The position numbers and the translations under genes are program-made. The notes under the pieces are model-generated. The model had not been told where the DNA came from and made no database searches. It saw only the letters and a list, made by a program, of their open reading frames with translations. A DNA stretch of 64,000 bases from Paeniglutamicibacter psychrophenolicus (GTDB lineage: Bacteria > Actinomycetota > Actinomycetes > Actinomycetales > Micrococcaceae): contig NZ_JAUSSH010000013.1 in NCBI RefSeq assembly GCF_030812255.1, positions 1 to 64,000 on the forward strand. Direction: 5' to 3'. Of the stretch, positions 46,641 through 54,733 are shown one piece after another; position 1 is the stretch's first letter, and the number at the start of each line of letters is the position of its first letter.

Positions 46641-48305
46641 CTACTGGGCCGGGGTTTCGCCCACCGTCACGGTGGTCGACTCCGCCGCGCCGCCGCGGGT
46701 GTAGTGGACCACCGTGGTGCCGCCGGCCGGGATCTCGCGGATCGCGGCGGTCAGCGAGGTGCTGTCGGAGATGCTGCGCGCATCCACGCCGGTGATCACG
46801 TCGCCCGCCTTCAGGTCCGCCTTGGCCGCCGGGCTGTCGGCGACGACCTCCTTGACCTCGGCACCGACGCTGAATGAGGAGGAGTTCCCGCCGTTGGCGC
46901 TGGCGGCCTTGGCCTGCACGGTGACCCCGAGCAGCCCGTGGGTGGCCGAGCCGTTGTCGATGATGTCGTTGGCGATGCGCTTGGCGTAGTCGATCGGGAT
47001 GGCGAATCCGACGCCGATCGATCCGCTGTCGCCCGAGGAGCCGGCGCTGGAGCCGGAGGAGGCAATCGCGACGTTCACCCCGATGATGTTCCCGTTCACG
47101 TCCACCAGCGCGCCGCCGGAGTTGCCGTGGTTGATGGCCGCGTCGGTCTGGATCACGTTGATGAAGATCGAGCCCTCCGAGCTGGATTGCTGTTGCTGCT
47201 GCTCCGGGGCGCCGGGGAACTGGAAGTTGAACTGGTTGCCGTTGTCGTTCGAGTCGCTGCCCTCGGACTGCTTGGGCACCGCGGAGGAGGCGACGGAGAT
47301 GGTGCGGTTCAGCGTGGAAATGATGCCGTCGGTGACGGTTCCGCTCAGGCCCAGCGGGGCGCCGATCGCGATTGCGGTGTCGCCCACGTTCAGGCTCCCG
47401 GAGGTGCCCAGCTCGGCCGGGACCAGGTCTTGCGCCTCGATCTTGATCACCGCCAGATCCGAGAGCGGGTCGGTGCCCACCACGGTGGCGTCGTGGACCT
47501 TCCCGTCGGAGGTGCGCACCGCGATCTTCGGGCTGCTGGTGGTCCCGCCCAGGGTCACCACGTGGGTGTTGGTCAGGATGTGCCCGGCCTTGTCCAGGAT
47601 GATGCCCGAGCCCGAGCCCGCCTCGGAGTTGCCGGCGACGTCGATGGTCACGACGCTGGGGCTGGCCTTGGCGGCCGCCGCGGTGACCGCTGTGACGTTC
47701 TTCGGGTTGTTGATGACCACATCGCCCTGCGGGGTGGTGCTCGACGAAGCGGCTGCCGTGGGATTGGAGTTCATCACGTAGTTGGCGCCCACTGCGCCGC
47801 CCGCGCCGATGATGGCGGCGGCGACCATGCCCACGATCAGGGCACCGGAGGTGAACTTCTTCGGCGAGTTGTTCCGGGCCGGGGGCAGCGGTGCACCGAA
47901 GGCGGAGGCGTGTTCTTCTGCGGTCGGGGTGCCGTAGGGCGAACCGCCCTGCGGCGTGGAGTTCCAGGCATGCGCCGGCTGCTGCGCCGGGGCCGGGGCC
48001 CCGTAGGGATGCTGCGGCTGTGCCCCGGTTGCCGAACCCTGCGCGGGGGCGCCCTGGGCCGATGCGCCCGGTGCCGGTGCGTCCTGGTCCGGGTTCCCCG
48101 AGTGGCGCGGCAGTGCCTGCGTCGGATCCGCGGCCCCCTCGATCCGGGAGACCGGCTGCGTGCCCTCGGTGCCCGCGGCCCCGTCGCCGGATCCGCTGGC
48201 GGGGGTGCTCGGCGGGGTCGCGGGCCGCGGCGGCACGGCACCGGATTCCGGCTGCCGTTCCGGATCTCGCCCGGTGCCCGGCTGCTCAAACTGGTTCTCG
48301 CTCAT
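46641..48305 (-). CDS. HtrA/DegP-family serine protease, membrane-anchored
   Basis: A 554-residue envelope protease. It has a long Pro/Ala/Gln-rich cytoplasmic N-terminus (1-150), one membrane helix (about 152-176), a trypsin-like domain with His248 (LTNTHVV), Asp283 (LSDLAVIKI) and Ser396 (HGNSGGALV), and one C-terminal PDZ domain (about 460-550). This matches actinobacterial HtrA/PepD quality-control proteases. An insertion between the last two catalytic residues carries a glutamine run and serines (EQQQQQSSSE). The ATG has GGGAAG about nine bases upstream. Divergent from the TPM-domain gene, with GCCCGTACGGGC (48362-48373), a perfect palindrome, in the shared promoter gap. Confidence 0.93.
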   Translation of the reverse strand: MSENQFEQPGTGRDPERQPESGAVPPRPATPPSTPASGSGDGAAGTEGTQPVSRIEGAADPTQALPRHSGNPDQDAPAPGASAQGAPAQGSATGAQPQHPYGAPAPAQQPAHAWNSTPQGGSPYGTPTAEEHASAFGAPLPPARNNSPKKFTSGALIVGMVAAAIIGAGGAVGANYVMNSNPTAAASSSTTPQGDVVINNPKNVTAVTAAAAKASPSVVTIDVAGNSEAGSGSGIILDKAGHILTNTHVVTLGGTTSSPKIAVRTSDGKVHDATVVGTDPLSDLAVIKIEAQDLVPAELGTSGSLNVGDTAIAIGAPLGLSGTVTDGIISTLNRTISVASSAVPKQSEGSDSNDNGNQFNFQFPGAPEQQQQQSSSEGSIFINVIQTDAAINHGNSGGALVDVNGNIIGVNVAIASSGSSAGSSGDSGSIGVGFAIPIDYAKRIANDIIDNGSATHGLLGVTVQAKAASANGGNSSSFSVGAEVKEVVADSPAAKADLKAGDVITGVDARSISDSTSLTAAIREIPAGGTTVVHYTRGGAAESTTVTVGETPAQ

Positions 48306-48578
48306 GACTGTTCTTCCCATCCCTGACGGTGGATTCCTCTGCGTTTCCTGGTTACAACTATGCCCGTACGGGCTGTGGCGGCGAAAAGGAGAACCTGAGT
48401 GTCGGCTGTGAGAAGGTGTGATCCGGAAACCGCCGGCCCAGTGCACCGGCGATTCTGTGGACTCGCGCGTTTCACCCACCTAGAATCAACATCGACAGCA
48501 GAATCCGGAAAGTTGCATGCAATCAGGCAACGATACGCGCATATTCTGCGGCCGACCATGCAAGGGTGAAGGAAAACC

Positions 48579-50636
48579 ATGAAATCGCTCCCCCGGCGGA
48601 TGGCACTTGTTGCCTCCGCAGGAATCTTGTCCCTGTTCATGCTTGCACCCCCGGCCCTGGCCGACTCCCCCGTGCAGATCCCCCCGGGGCAGTTCGTCGT
48701 GGACCAGGCCAACGTCCTGGGTTCGGATGCCTCCGAGGTCGAGGACGCGGTGAAGCAACTGAAGCGGGACACCGGCCAGTCGCTCTACGTCATCTACGTG
48801 GATACCTTCACCAACCCGGACAACCCTGACGAGTGGGTCACCGAGGTGGCCAAGTCCAAGAACATGGGCACCAGCGACGTGGTGCTGGCCGTCGCCGTCC
48901 AGGATCGCAACGCCAGGTTCACCACCAACGACCGCAGCGAGTTGCACGCCTCCGGCCAGGACATCTTCAACCAGATGGTTTCCCCCGAGCTGTCCGACGA
49001 GCAGTGGGCCGCAGCTGCCCTGGGCGCGGTCAACGGCATCGAGAACGTCTCCAACGGCATGACCCCCGACGGCGAGCAAGCCGCCACCGGCCCGAACGGT
49101 TCGGGTTCCAACGGCGGATCCGGCGGCGGCACCGCCGGCTGGCTGCTGGTCGGCGGCGTCGTGGTGGTCGGCGGGGCAACCGCCTGGGCGCTGACGCGCC
49201 GCAAGAAGCTCCCCGCGCAGCTCCCCCAGGTGGCCACCGGCCCCGACGGCAAGCCGCTGGACCCGCTGGCATCGCTCAGCATCCCGGAATTGCGCACCAA
49301 GGCAGGGAGCCTGCTCATTGCCGCCGACGACGCCATCCGCTCCTCCGAGCAGGAGGTCGGCTTTGCCCAGGCACAATTCGGCGAGACGGCCATCAAGCCC
49401 TTCGCCGAGGACATCGAGACGGCCAGGACCCACATGTCCGAGTCCTTCAAGCTGCAGCAGCAATTGGACGACGAGATCCCCGACACCGAGGAAGAACAGC
49501 GCTCCTGGCTAGGTGAGATCATCCGCCGCTGCGAGGCCGTGAATGAGACCCTCGAGCAGCACACCGAGGAGTTCGCCTCGCTGCGCGAGCTGGAAAAGAA
49601 CGCGCCGGAGGCCGCCGCCTCGCTCAAGGCCCGGATCGAGCCGCTGCGCCAGCGCGTTGGCACGGTCCAGGGGCAGCTCGCCGAGCTTGCGGCCCGCTAC
49701 ACCGACGGCGCACTGAACCAGGTCCACACGAACATCGCCGAGGCCACCGAACGGCTGGACTTCGCCAACACCGCGGTGTCCACCGCCGAGGCGAAGATCG
49801 CCGCGGCCGAAACCGCCGAGGCCGCCGTTGCGGTCCGCGCCGGGGAGGACGCCGTGCACCAGGCCACCGTGTTGCTCGATGCCGTCGCCCATGCCGGAGA
49901 CGACCTGGACAAGGCCCGCGCCGACCTCGAGTCCATGGTCTCCACCGCCGCCCAGGACCTGGCCCAGGGACGCGCCCTGGTCGCCAACGGTTCCAACCCG
50001 GAGCTGGCCGGACCGGTCGCCGCCCTGAAATCCGCGCTGTCCTCGGTCCAGGCGCAGGTCGGCACCGGACGGGTGGACCCGGTCGCCCTGCTGGCCGAGG
50101 TCGATGCGGGGCTTCGTCCACTGAACGAGCAGCTGAACCAGATCCGCGATGCGCAGGAACGCAGCCGCCGTGCGGCCGACCAGCTGCAGGCGGCCATCCG
50201 CTCCGCGCAGATGAAGATCAGCGGCACCGACGACTTCATCCGCGCCCGGCGCGGCGGCGTCGGCGCCACGGCCCGCACCCGGCTGGCAGAGGCCCAGCGA
50301 AACCTCGAGGAAGCGCTGCGCCTGGCCTCCTCCGACCCGGTCAATGCCCTGTCCTACGCCGAGCATGCCTCGGCACTGGCCGACCAGGCCGCCCGCGAGG
50401 CGGAGAACGACGTCAACGGCTTCGGCGGCGGCTTCGGCGGCGGCCGGGGCGGAAGCAACGGCCTGGGCGGCGCCATCCTCGGCGGCATCCTTATCGATTC
50501 CATCCTGCGCGGCGGCTCGCACTCCGGTGATTCCGGCGGCGGCATCTTCGGCGGCGGCGGGTTCGGCGGATTCGGCGGCGGCGGCGGAGGTGGCTTCGGC
50601 GGCGGGTTCGGCGATGGCGCGGGAGGCAACTTCTAG
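48579..50636 (+). CDS. TPM-domain protein with coiled coil and Gly-rich tail
   Basis: A 685-residue exported membrane protein. It has a signal peptide (about 1-29, cut after ALA), a TPM domain (about 38-160, QFVVDQANVLGSDASEVED; LVVAV-type VVLAVAVQDRNAR), a Gly/Ser linker, a membrane helix (about 185-207), then a long cytoplasmic helical region rich in Ala/Glu (about 230-610, coiled-coil-like), and a final Gly/Phe repeat tail (about 615-685, GGGFGGG units). TPM proteins accompany PspA in several bacteria. GAAGG lies seven bases before the ATG. The pspA gene follows 151 bases downstream. Confidence 0.88.
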   Translation: MKSLPRRMALVASAGILSLFMLAPPALADSPVQIPPGQFVVDQANVLGSDASEVEDAVKQLKRDTGQSLYVIYVDTFTNPDNPDEWVTEVAKSKNMGTSDVVLAVAVQDRNARFTTNDRSELHASGQDIFNQMVSPELSDEQWAAAALGAVNGIENVSNGMTPDGEQAATGPNGSGSNGGSGGGTAGWLLVGGVVVVGGATAWALTRRKKLPAQLPQVATGPDGKPLDPLASLSIPELRTKAGSLLIAADDAIRSSEQEVGFAQAQFGETAIKPFAEDIETARTHMSESFKLQQQLDDEIPDTEEEQRSWLGEIIRRCEAVNETLEQHTEEFASLRELEKNAPEAAASLKARIEPLRQRVGTVQGQLAELAARYTDGALNQVHTNIAEATERLDFANTAVSTAEAKIAAAETAEAAVAVRAGEDAVHQATVLLDAVAHAGDDLDKARADLESMVSTAAQDLAQGRALVANGSNPELAGPVAALKSALSSVQAQVGTGRVDPVALLAEVDAGLRPLNEQLNQIRDAQERSRRAADQLQAAIRSAQMKISGTDDFIRARRGGVGATARTRLAEAQRNLEEALRLASSDPVNALSYAEHASALADQAAREAENDVNGFGGGFGGGRGGSNGLGGAILGGILIDSILRGGSHSGDSGGGIFGGGGFGGFGGGGGGGFGGGFGDGAGGNF

Positions 50637-50655
50637 GCGGCAGCACCCCAGCACC

Positions 50656-50680
50656 GGCACCGACCGCTCCGGTCGGTGCC
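50656..50680 (+). terminator. Hairpin between the TPM and pspA genes
   Basis: A perfect 11-base-pair stem (GGCACCGACCG with CGGTCGGTGCC) and a three-base loop start 20 bases after the TPM gene stop. There is no T-run, so it may be a partial terminator or stabiliser within the pair. Confidence 0.55.
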
Positions 50681-50787
50681 ACGGGTCACGGCAACCGACC
50701 GGGCCCCCACAGATTGCAGTACTGCGGTTCCGGCACCGGAAGCGCGACAGAAGAAGATCAACCAGTCAGTCAACGAAAGGTCTCACC

Positions 50788-51534
50788 GTGGCAAAGCAGT
50801 CTATTTTTGGTCGAGTCGCCCAGCTGGCCAAGGCCAACATCAACGCCATGCTCGATTCGGCCGAGGATCCCCAGAAGATGCTCGACCAGATGGTCCGCGA
50901 CTACACCGACAACATCGCCGAGGCCGAAACCGCAGTCGCCCAGACCATCGGCAACCTGCGCATGATCGAGGAAGACTACAACGAGGATGTCCAGGCATCC
51001 TCCGACTGGGGCAGCAAGGCCCTGGCCGCGTCGGGCAAGGCCGATGAGTTCCGATCCGCCGGCGAGACGGCCAACGCCGACAAGTTCGACTCGCTGGCCA
51101 AGGTCGCCATCCAGCGCCAGATGCAGGCCGAGTCCGAGGCGAAGTCCTCGGAGCCGACCATCACCTCGCAGCGCGAGATCGTCGAGAAGCTCAAGTCCGG
51201 ACTGGACGCCATGAAGTCCAAGCGCCAGGAACTGGTTTCCAAGCGCGACGAGCTCGTGGCCCGCGCCAAGTCCGCCCAGGCGCAGAACCAGGTGCAGGAG
51301 GCCGTTAAGTCCATCGACATCATGGATCCCTCCAGCGAGGTGGGCCGCTTCGAGGAAAAGATCCGCCGCGAAGAGGCCCGCGTGCGCGGCGCCGCCGAAC
51401 TTGCCTCCTCGTCGCTGGACGCGCAATTCAACTCGCTGGAGGACATGGGCGAGCAGACAGAGATCGAGGCACGCCTGGCCGCGCTCAAGGCGCCGAAGAC
51501 CGCGCCCTCGATCACCACCGGCGCGGACGAGTAA
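50788..51534 (+). CDS. pspA: PspA/IM30-family phage shock protein
   Basis: A 248-residue protein that is nearly all coiled coil, the PspA/IM30 (ESCRT-III-like) family that coats and repairs the cytoplasmic membrane. The N-terminal amphipathic helix is SIFGRVAQLAKANINAMLDS, followed by the family motif EDPQKMLDQMVRDY. GTG 50788 has AAAGG seven bases upstream. With the TPM-domain gene just upstream it forms a membrane-stress pair. No PspC or ClgR-type regulator gene adjoins. Confidence 0.94.
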   Translation: MAKQSIFGRVAQLAKANINAMLDSAEDPQKMLDQMVRDYTDNIAEAETAVAQTIGNLRMIEEDYNEDVQASSDWGSKALAASGKADEFRSAGETANADKFDSLAKVAIQRQMQAESEAKSSEPTITSQREIVEKLKSGLDAMKSKRQELVSKRDELVARAKSAQAQNQVQEAVKSIDIMDPSSEVGRFEEKIRREEARVRGAAELASSSLDAQFNSLEDMGEQTEIEARLAALKAPKTAPSITTGADE

Positions 51535-51578
51535 CCAACCCCGCGCACACGCACCGCGGCGGCCCCGTGGCCGCCGGC

Positions 51579-51648
51579 CAACAGGACGGACGGGTGCCTT
51601 TGCACACCGGGATGATTCCGGTTCGCAGGGCCCTCGCCCGTCCTGTTG
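51579..51648 (+). repeat. Long-range inverted repeat after pspA
   Basis: Two 14-base arms (51579-51592 and 51635-51648) match at 13 positions (CAACAGGACGG core) around a 42-base loop, just past the pspA stop. It could be a weak terminator or a structured 3' end. Confidence 0.5.
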
Positions 51649-51795
51649 CCGTTCCGCTGCAAACCCGGCCCGCCGCAACCCCGGCCCGGGCTCCCCCGAC
51701 CGCGTCCCGTGCCCTCACCGGCCACGACCCCGCATTCATCTTTCGGTTATCCACAGATTTGCAAACCCTCTGGATACGAACCCGGCGGATCGGGC

Positions 51796-53613
51796 ATGCT
51801 CAAAGGCATGAACACCGAGCAGTTCACCCAGTTCCTGGGCCAAAGCCGCGGATACACCGGCCAGGGCTCCACGCCCGGCCACCCCGTGTCCCGGGCCGAT
51901 CGCTTGCGCCTGCTGCTCGCCGCCGAGGAATTCTTCGTTGCCACCGCCACTGAGCTGGCCACCGGGTCAACCTCTCCCACCGAGGCCGCCATGGTCGCAC
52001 TGATCGTCGAACGTGCCCACCGGCGCACAACCTACACCCAGATCCTCGCCGCACAATCCGCCCAACGCACCCTGGCCCACGAGTTGCCGCTCGAAACCAT
52101 GGAGCAGCTCTCCGCCACCGTGGCCGACCCCGCACCGTTCCTGGCAGGGAAGAGCTCCTTGCCCGCCGACCCGCTGACTGCGCCGATCGGGCGGCTGCCC
52201 CACAAGGACACCGCGGACTTCCTGCAGCACCTGTTGGGGACCGCATACTTTGAGGTCCGTGACCGGATCAAGGCCGCCACCGCACTGGCACCCCACGTGG
52301 ATGTCAACGGGATCAGCCGACCGGCCCGCTACCCCAAGCTCTCCGAGGACGCCCAGTCGGGGACGGTTGACCCCAGGCACGCAATCCAGCTGGCGAAGAA
52401 GATGGACAAGGTTGCACCCGTCATCAAAAAGCAACCCAAGGCCGAGGAGCTCGCCACCACATTGGAGGACAAGGTCCTGGATTCGTTGCGCACCCAGGGT
52501 CCCCAGGCGACCGGCAAGCTCGTCACCGCCTGGCAGCGCCACCTGGAGGAATCTGCTCCCAGCGAGCCCAGCGACGAAGAGATCGAAGCCAAGACCGGTA
52601 TCTTCCTGACCCGCCGCACCGAGCACTTCTCGTACTTCAACCTATGCATGCTCAACGTGGATGCGGAGATCTTCCTGTCGCACTTCGCCAACGCGGATAA
52701 CGCGCGCACCGCTGCGGGCAACAGGGACGGTCTTGCCCGCGATGCCGCGGCCCGGGCCCAAGGACCCGTTGGCCAGGACGGCAGCGCCATGAATCTGAAC
52801 GACGCGCTACCGATTCCCGCTTGGGCGGTTGCCCCGGATGCCGCGACAAACGAGCTCCCCCGGGCCGCCGACACGGACCCTGGGTTCGCCGCCACCAAGG
52901 ACGACAAGGCCAACGAAGCCAACAAGACCAACATTGGCGAAGAGCCGGCGACGCCTGCCCCAGGGATTCCCGAAGAGGCCCCGACAGGGCACTGGCAGGA
53001 GGATGCTTCCCGCCTTGACGGATTGACACCGGCACGTCGCCACCTCCAATCAATCCTCAACGCGCTGCACAGCGTCGCTGGTTCCGCCAAGGGCGGCAAG
53101 GGCCGGGCCAGGGCGACTTTGGTGGTCCACTGCCAACTCGAAACTCTTCTGGGGCTGGCCGAACGAGCCGGCATCAGCGCCCACGGGCTGGACATCAGCC
53201 CCGGAGAACTCAGACGGATGTTGTGCGACGCAGGCGTATTGCCAGCCACGTTCAACGGCGAGAGCCAGCTCCTGGATCTGGGCCGCGAACAGCGGTTCGT
53301 CCCGGACTACATGCGGGAGGGCATCCTCGCCAGGGATGGCGGATGCCTGGTTCCGGGTTGTGCCGTGCCGCCGGAGCACTGCGAAATGTGCCATATCGAC
53401 TCGTGGGAGGACGGAGGGGTGACGAGTGTGGAAAACATCGGCCCCGGTTGCAGTTCGCACCACCATGATTTCCACTCCGGGAAGATACAACTGGTCCGGG
53501 ACGGCGATGGCTTGCCTGCGGTCTTGTTGCCCAAGTACCTCGATCCGGAACAGATCCCGCGGCGCAACGACTACTGGCAGCACCGGCGGCAAACCAGCCC
53601 CAAGCTCTTCTAG
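51796..53613 (+). CDS. DUF222 / HNH endonuclease-domain protein
   Basis: A 605-residue protein of the DUF222-HNH group, multi-copy in Arthrobacter-type and mycobacterial (13E12 repeat) genomes. The N-terminal DUF222 region runs to about 480, with a variable Ala/Pro-rich middle (about 330-420). The C-terminal HNH domain has RDGGCLVPGC, EMCHIDSWEDGG and ENIGPGCSSHHHDFH, so the catalytic histidine, asparagine and the cysteine metal site are intact. Role is uncertain; these are often regarded as mobile-associated, but no transposon ends or repeats flank it here. ATG 51796 is preferred; ATG 51808 is possible. It is followed by a hairpin shared with ssrA. Confidence 0.88.
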   Translation: MLKGMNTEQFTQFLGQSRGYTGQGSTPGHPVSRADRLRLLLAAEEFFVATATELATGSTSPTEAAMVALIVERAHRRTTYTQILAAQSAQRTLAHELPLETMEQLSATVADPAPFLAGKSSLPADPLTAPIGRLPHKDTADFLQHLLGTAYFEVRDRIKAATALAPHVDVNGISRPARYPKLSEDAQSGTVDPRHAIQLAKKMDKVAPVIKKQPKAEELATTLEDKVLDSLRTQGPQATGKLVTAWQRHLEESAPSEPSDEEIEAKTGIFLTRRTEHFSYFNLCMLNVDAEIFLSHFANADNARTAAGNRDGLARDAAARAQGPVGQDGSAMNLNDALPIPAWAVAPDAATNELPRAADTDPGFAATKDDKANEANKTNIGEEPATPAPGIPEEAPTGHWQEDASRLDGLTPARRHLQSILNALHSVAGSAKGGKGRARATLVVHCQLETLLGLAERAGISAHGLDISPGELRRMLCDAGVLPATFNGESQLLDLGREQRFVPDYMREGILARDGGCLVPGCAVPPEHCEMCHIDSWEDGGVTSVENIGPGCSSHHHDFHSGKIQLVRDGDGLPAVLLPKYLDPEQIPRRNDYWQHRRQTSPKLF

Positions 53614-53678
53614 CCGCGATCCTGCATGCCACCGGCTCGATTGGGTGCCACGATTCGGAAAATCGTTCAGGCGCAAGA

Positions 53679-53712
53679 AAGGCCCTGCGGATCCGTGGAT
53701 CTGCAGGGCCTT
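53679..53712. terminator. Shared hairpin terminator of ssrA and the HNH gene
   Basis: A 15-of-16 base-pair stem (AAGGCCCTGCGGATCC with GGATCTGCAGGGCCTT) and a two-base loop. On the minus strand it begins five bases past the mature tmRNA end and is followed by TTTCTTG, as expected for ssrA termination. Confidence 0.85.
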
Positions 53713-53717
53713 CGTTG

Positions 53718-54084
53718 TGGAGATGGGGAGAATTGAACTCCCGTCCGATGTGGTGTTGCCAGGTCTTCTCCGGGCGCAGTTTGCGTTGGATTTTCTCTGC
53801 CCCAGTCGTCTTGCAAACAAGCGGCTGGTCCGGGCACAGTTACCTAAATTATGCGGGTCGTTCCGGTAACACTAACTTCCCGCAGTGGCTATCTAAATGA
53901 CGTAAGGAACAGGGGCGATAGCATCCCCTGGCTTACGGACTGTCTGGCTGCTTAGGCAGCGAGAGCGAAGTCAGTGCGCTTTGAGTCGGCACTTATTGTT
54001 TTGCAAAGATCGTTAACGAGATAACTTTGCATCCTCGGCCCGCTTCACATGTCGCGACTCACACCGTCGAAACCGATCATCCCC
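53718..54084 (-). ncRNA. ssrA: Transfer-messenger RNA (tmRNA)
   Basis: The 5' end GGGGATG and the 3' CATCTCC pair as the tRNA-like acceptor stem (one G-U pair). The T-arm shows GGGAGTTCAATTCTCCC and the 5' region GGTTTCGAC. The tag frame starts at GCC 53990-53988 and reads ADSKRTDFALAA then TAA (53954-53952); it ends in the protease signal LAA and resembles the mycobacterial tag. After the discriminator A the genome reads CAA, so the CCA end is not encoded and must be added. It rescues stalled ribosomes with SmpB, encoded just upstream. TAGACT on the minus strand (54147-54152) is a candidate -10, which would leave a leader trimmed by processing. Confidence 0.96.
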
Positions 54085-54194
54085 GTATTTTGTTGTCAAT
54101 GAGCAGCTTGCGCTACCCCAACCACACGGATCAACCGTGCATACCTAGTCTAACGCACATTCGCGTCACGTCTATTCCTTTGGCGCGACGAGGC

Positions 54195-54677
54195 TTAGTC
54201 GCGCACCCCGCGGTTTCGTTCCCGCATGGTGCGCAGCGCTTCGCGGTTGTCCTGCTTCTCTCGCAAGGATTGGCGTTTATCGTATTCCTTTTTGCCCCTG
54301 GCCACACCGATTTCGATCTTCGCGCGCCCGTTCTTGAAGTAGAGGCTCAGCGGCACGATCGTCAGACCGGCCTCGTTGATCTTGCGCTCGATCTTCAGGA
54401 GTTCCATGCGGTGCAGCAGCAGCTTGCGTCGCCGCCGTGCGGCGTGGTTCGTCCACGAACCGTTGAGGTACTCCGGAATGTAGACGTTCTCGATGTACAA
54501 CTCGTTGCGGTAGAACTGCCCAAACCCGTCGACCAGCGATGCCTTGCCCTCACGCAGCGACTTGACCTCGGTCCCGCTGAGTACCATGCCGGCCTCGTAG
54601 GTATCGAGAATCTCGAAGTCGTGTCGGGCCTTGCGGTTGCTTGCAATGATCCGCTCTTGCGGGTCTTTCTTAGACAC
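54195..54677 (-). CDS. smpB: SsrA-binding protein SmpB
   Basis: A 160-residue tmRNA-binding protein. It has the OB-fold core (NRKARHDFEILDTYEAGMVL, shown as NRKARHDFEILDTYEAG; GTEVKSLREGKASL; YIPEYLNGSW) and the basic C-terminal tail (GKKEYDKRQSLREKQDNREAL, shown as GKKEYDKRQSLREK) that enters the mRNA channel. GTG 54677 has GAGGAG about nine bases upstream. It sits between the M23 peptidase gene and ssrA, all on one strand. Confidence 0.97.
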   Translation of the reverse strand: MSKKDPQERIIASNRKARHDFEILDTYEAGMVLSGTEVKSLREGKASLVDGFGQFYRNELYIENVYIPEYLNGSWTNHAARRRRKLLLHRMELLKIERKINEAGLTIVPLSLYFKNGRAKIEIGVARGKKEYDKRQSLREKQDNREALRTMRERNRGVRD

Positions 54678-54733
54678 GTTGGCTTCTCCTCTCCGCGAGT
54701 GGTTTCTTCACTTGGCGAGCTTATAGCTTACCG

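Noticed and set aside
51796-53613. HNH gene as part of a mobile element
   Set aside because: No terminal repeats, target duplications, integrase or transposase are nearby; DUF222-HNH genes are widespread as solitary chromosomal genes.
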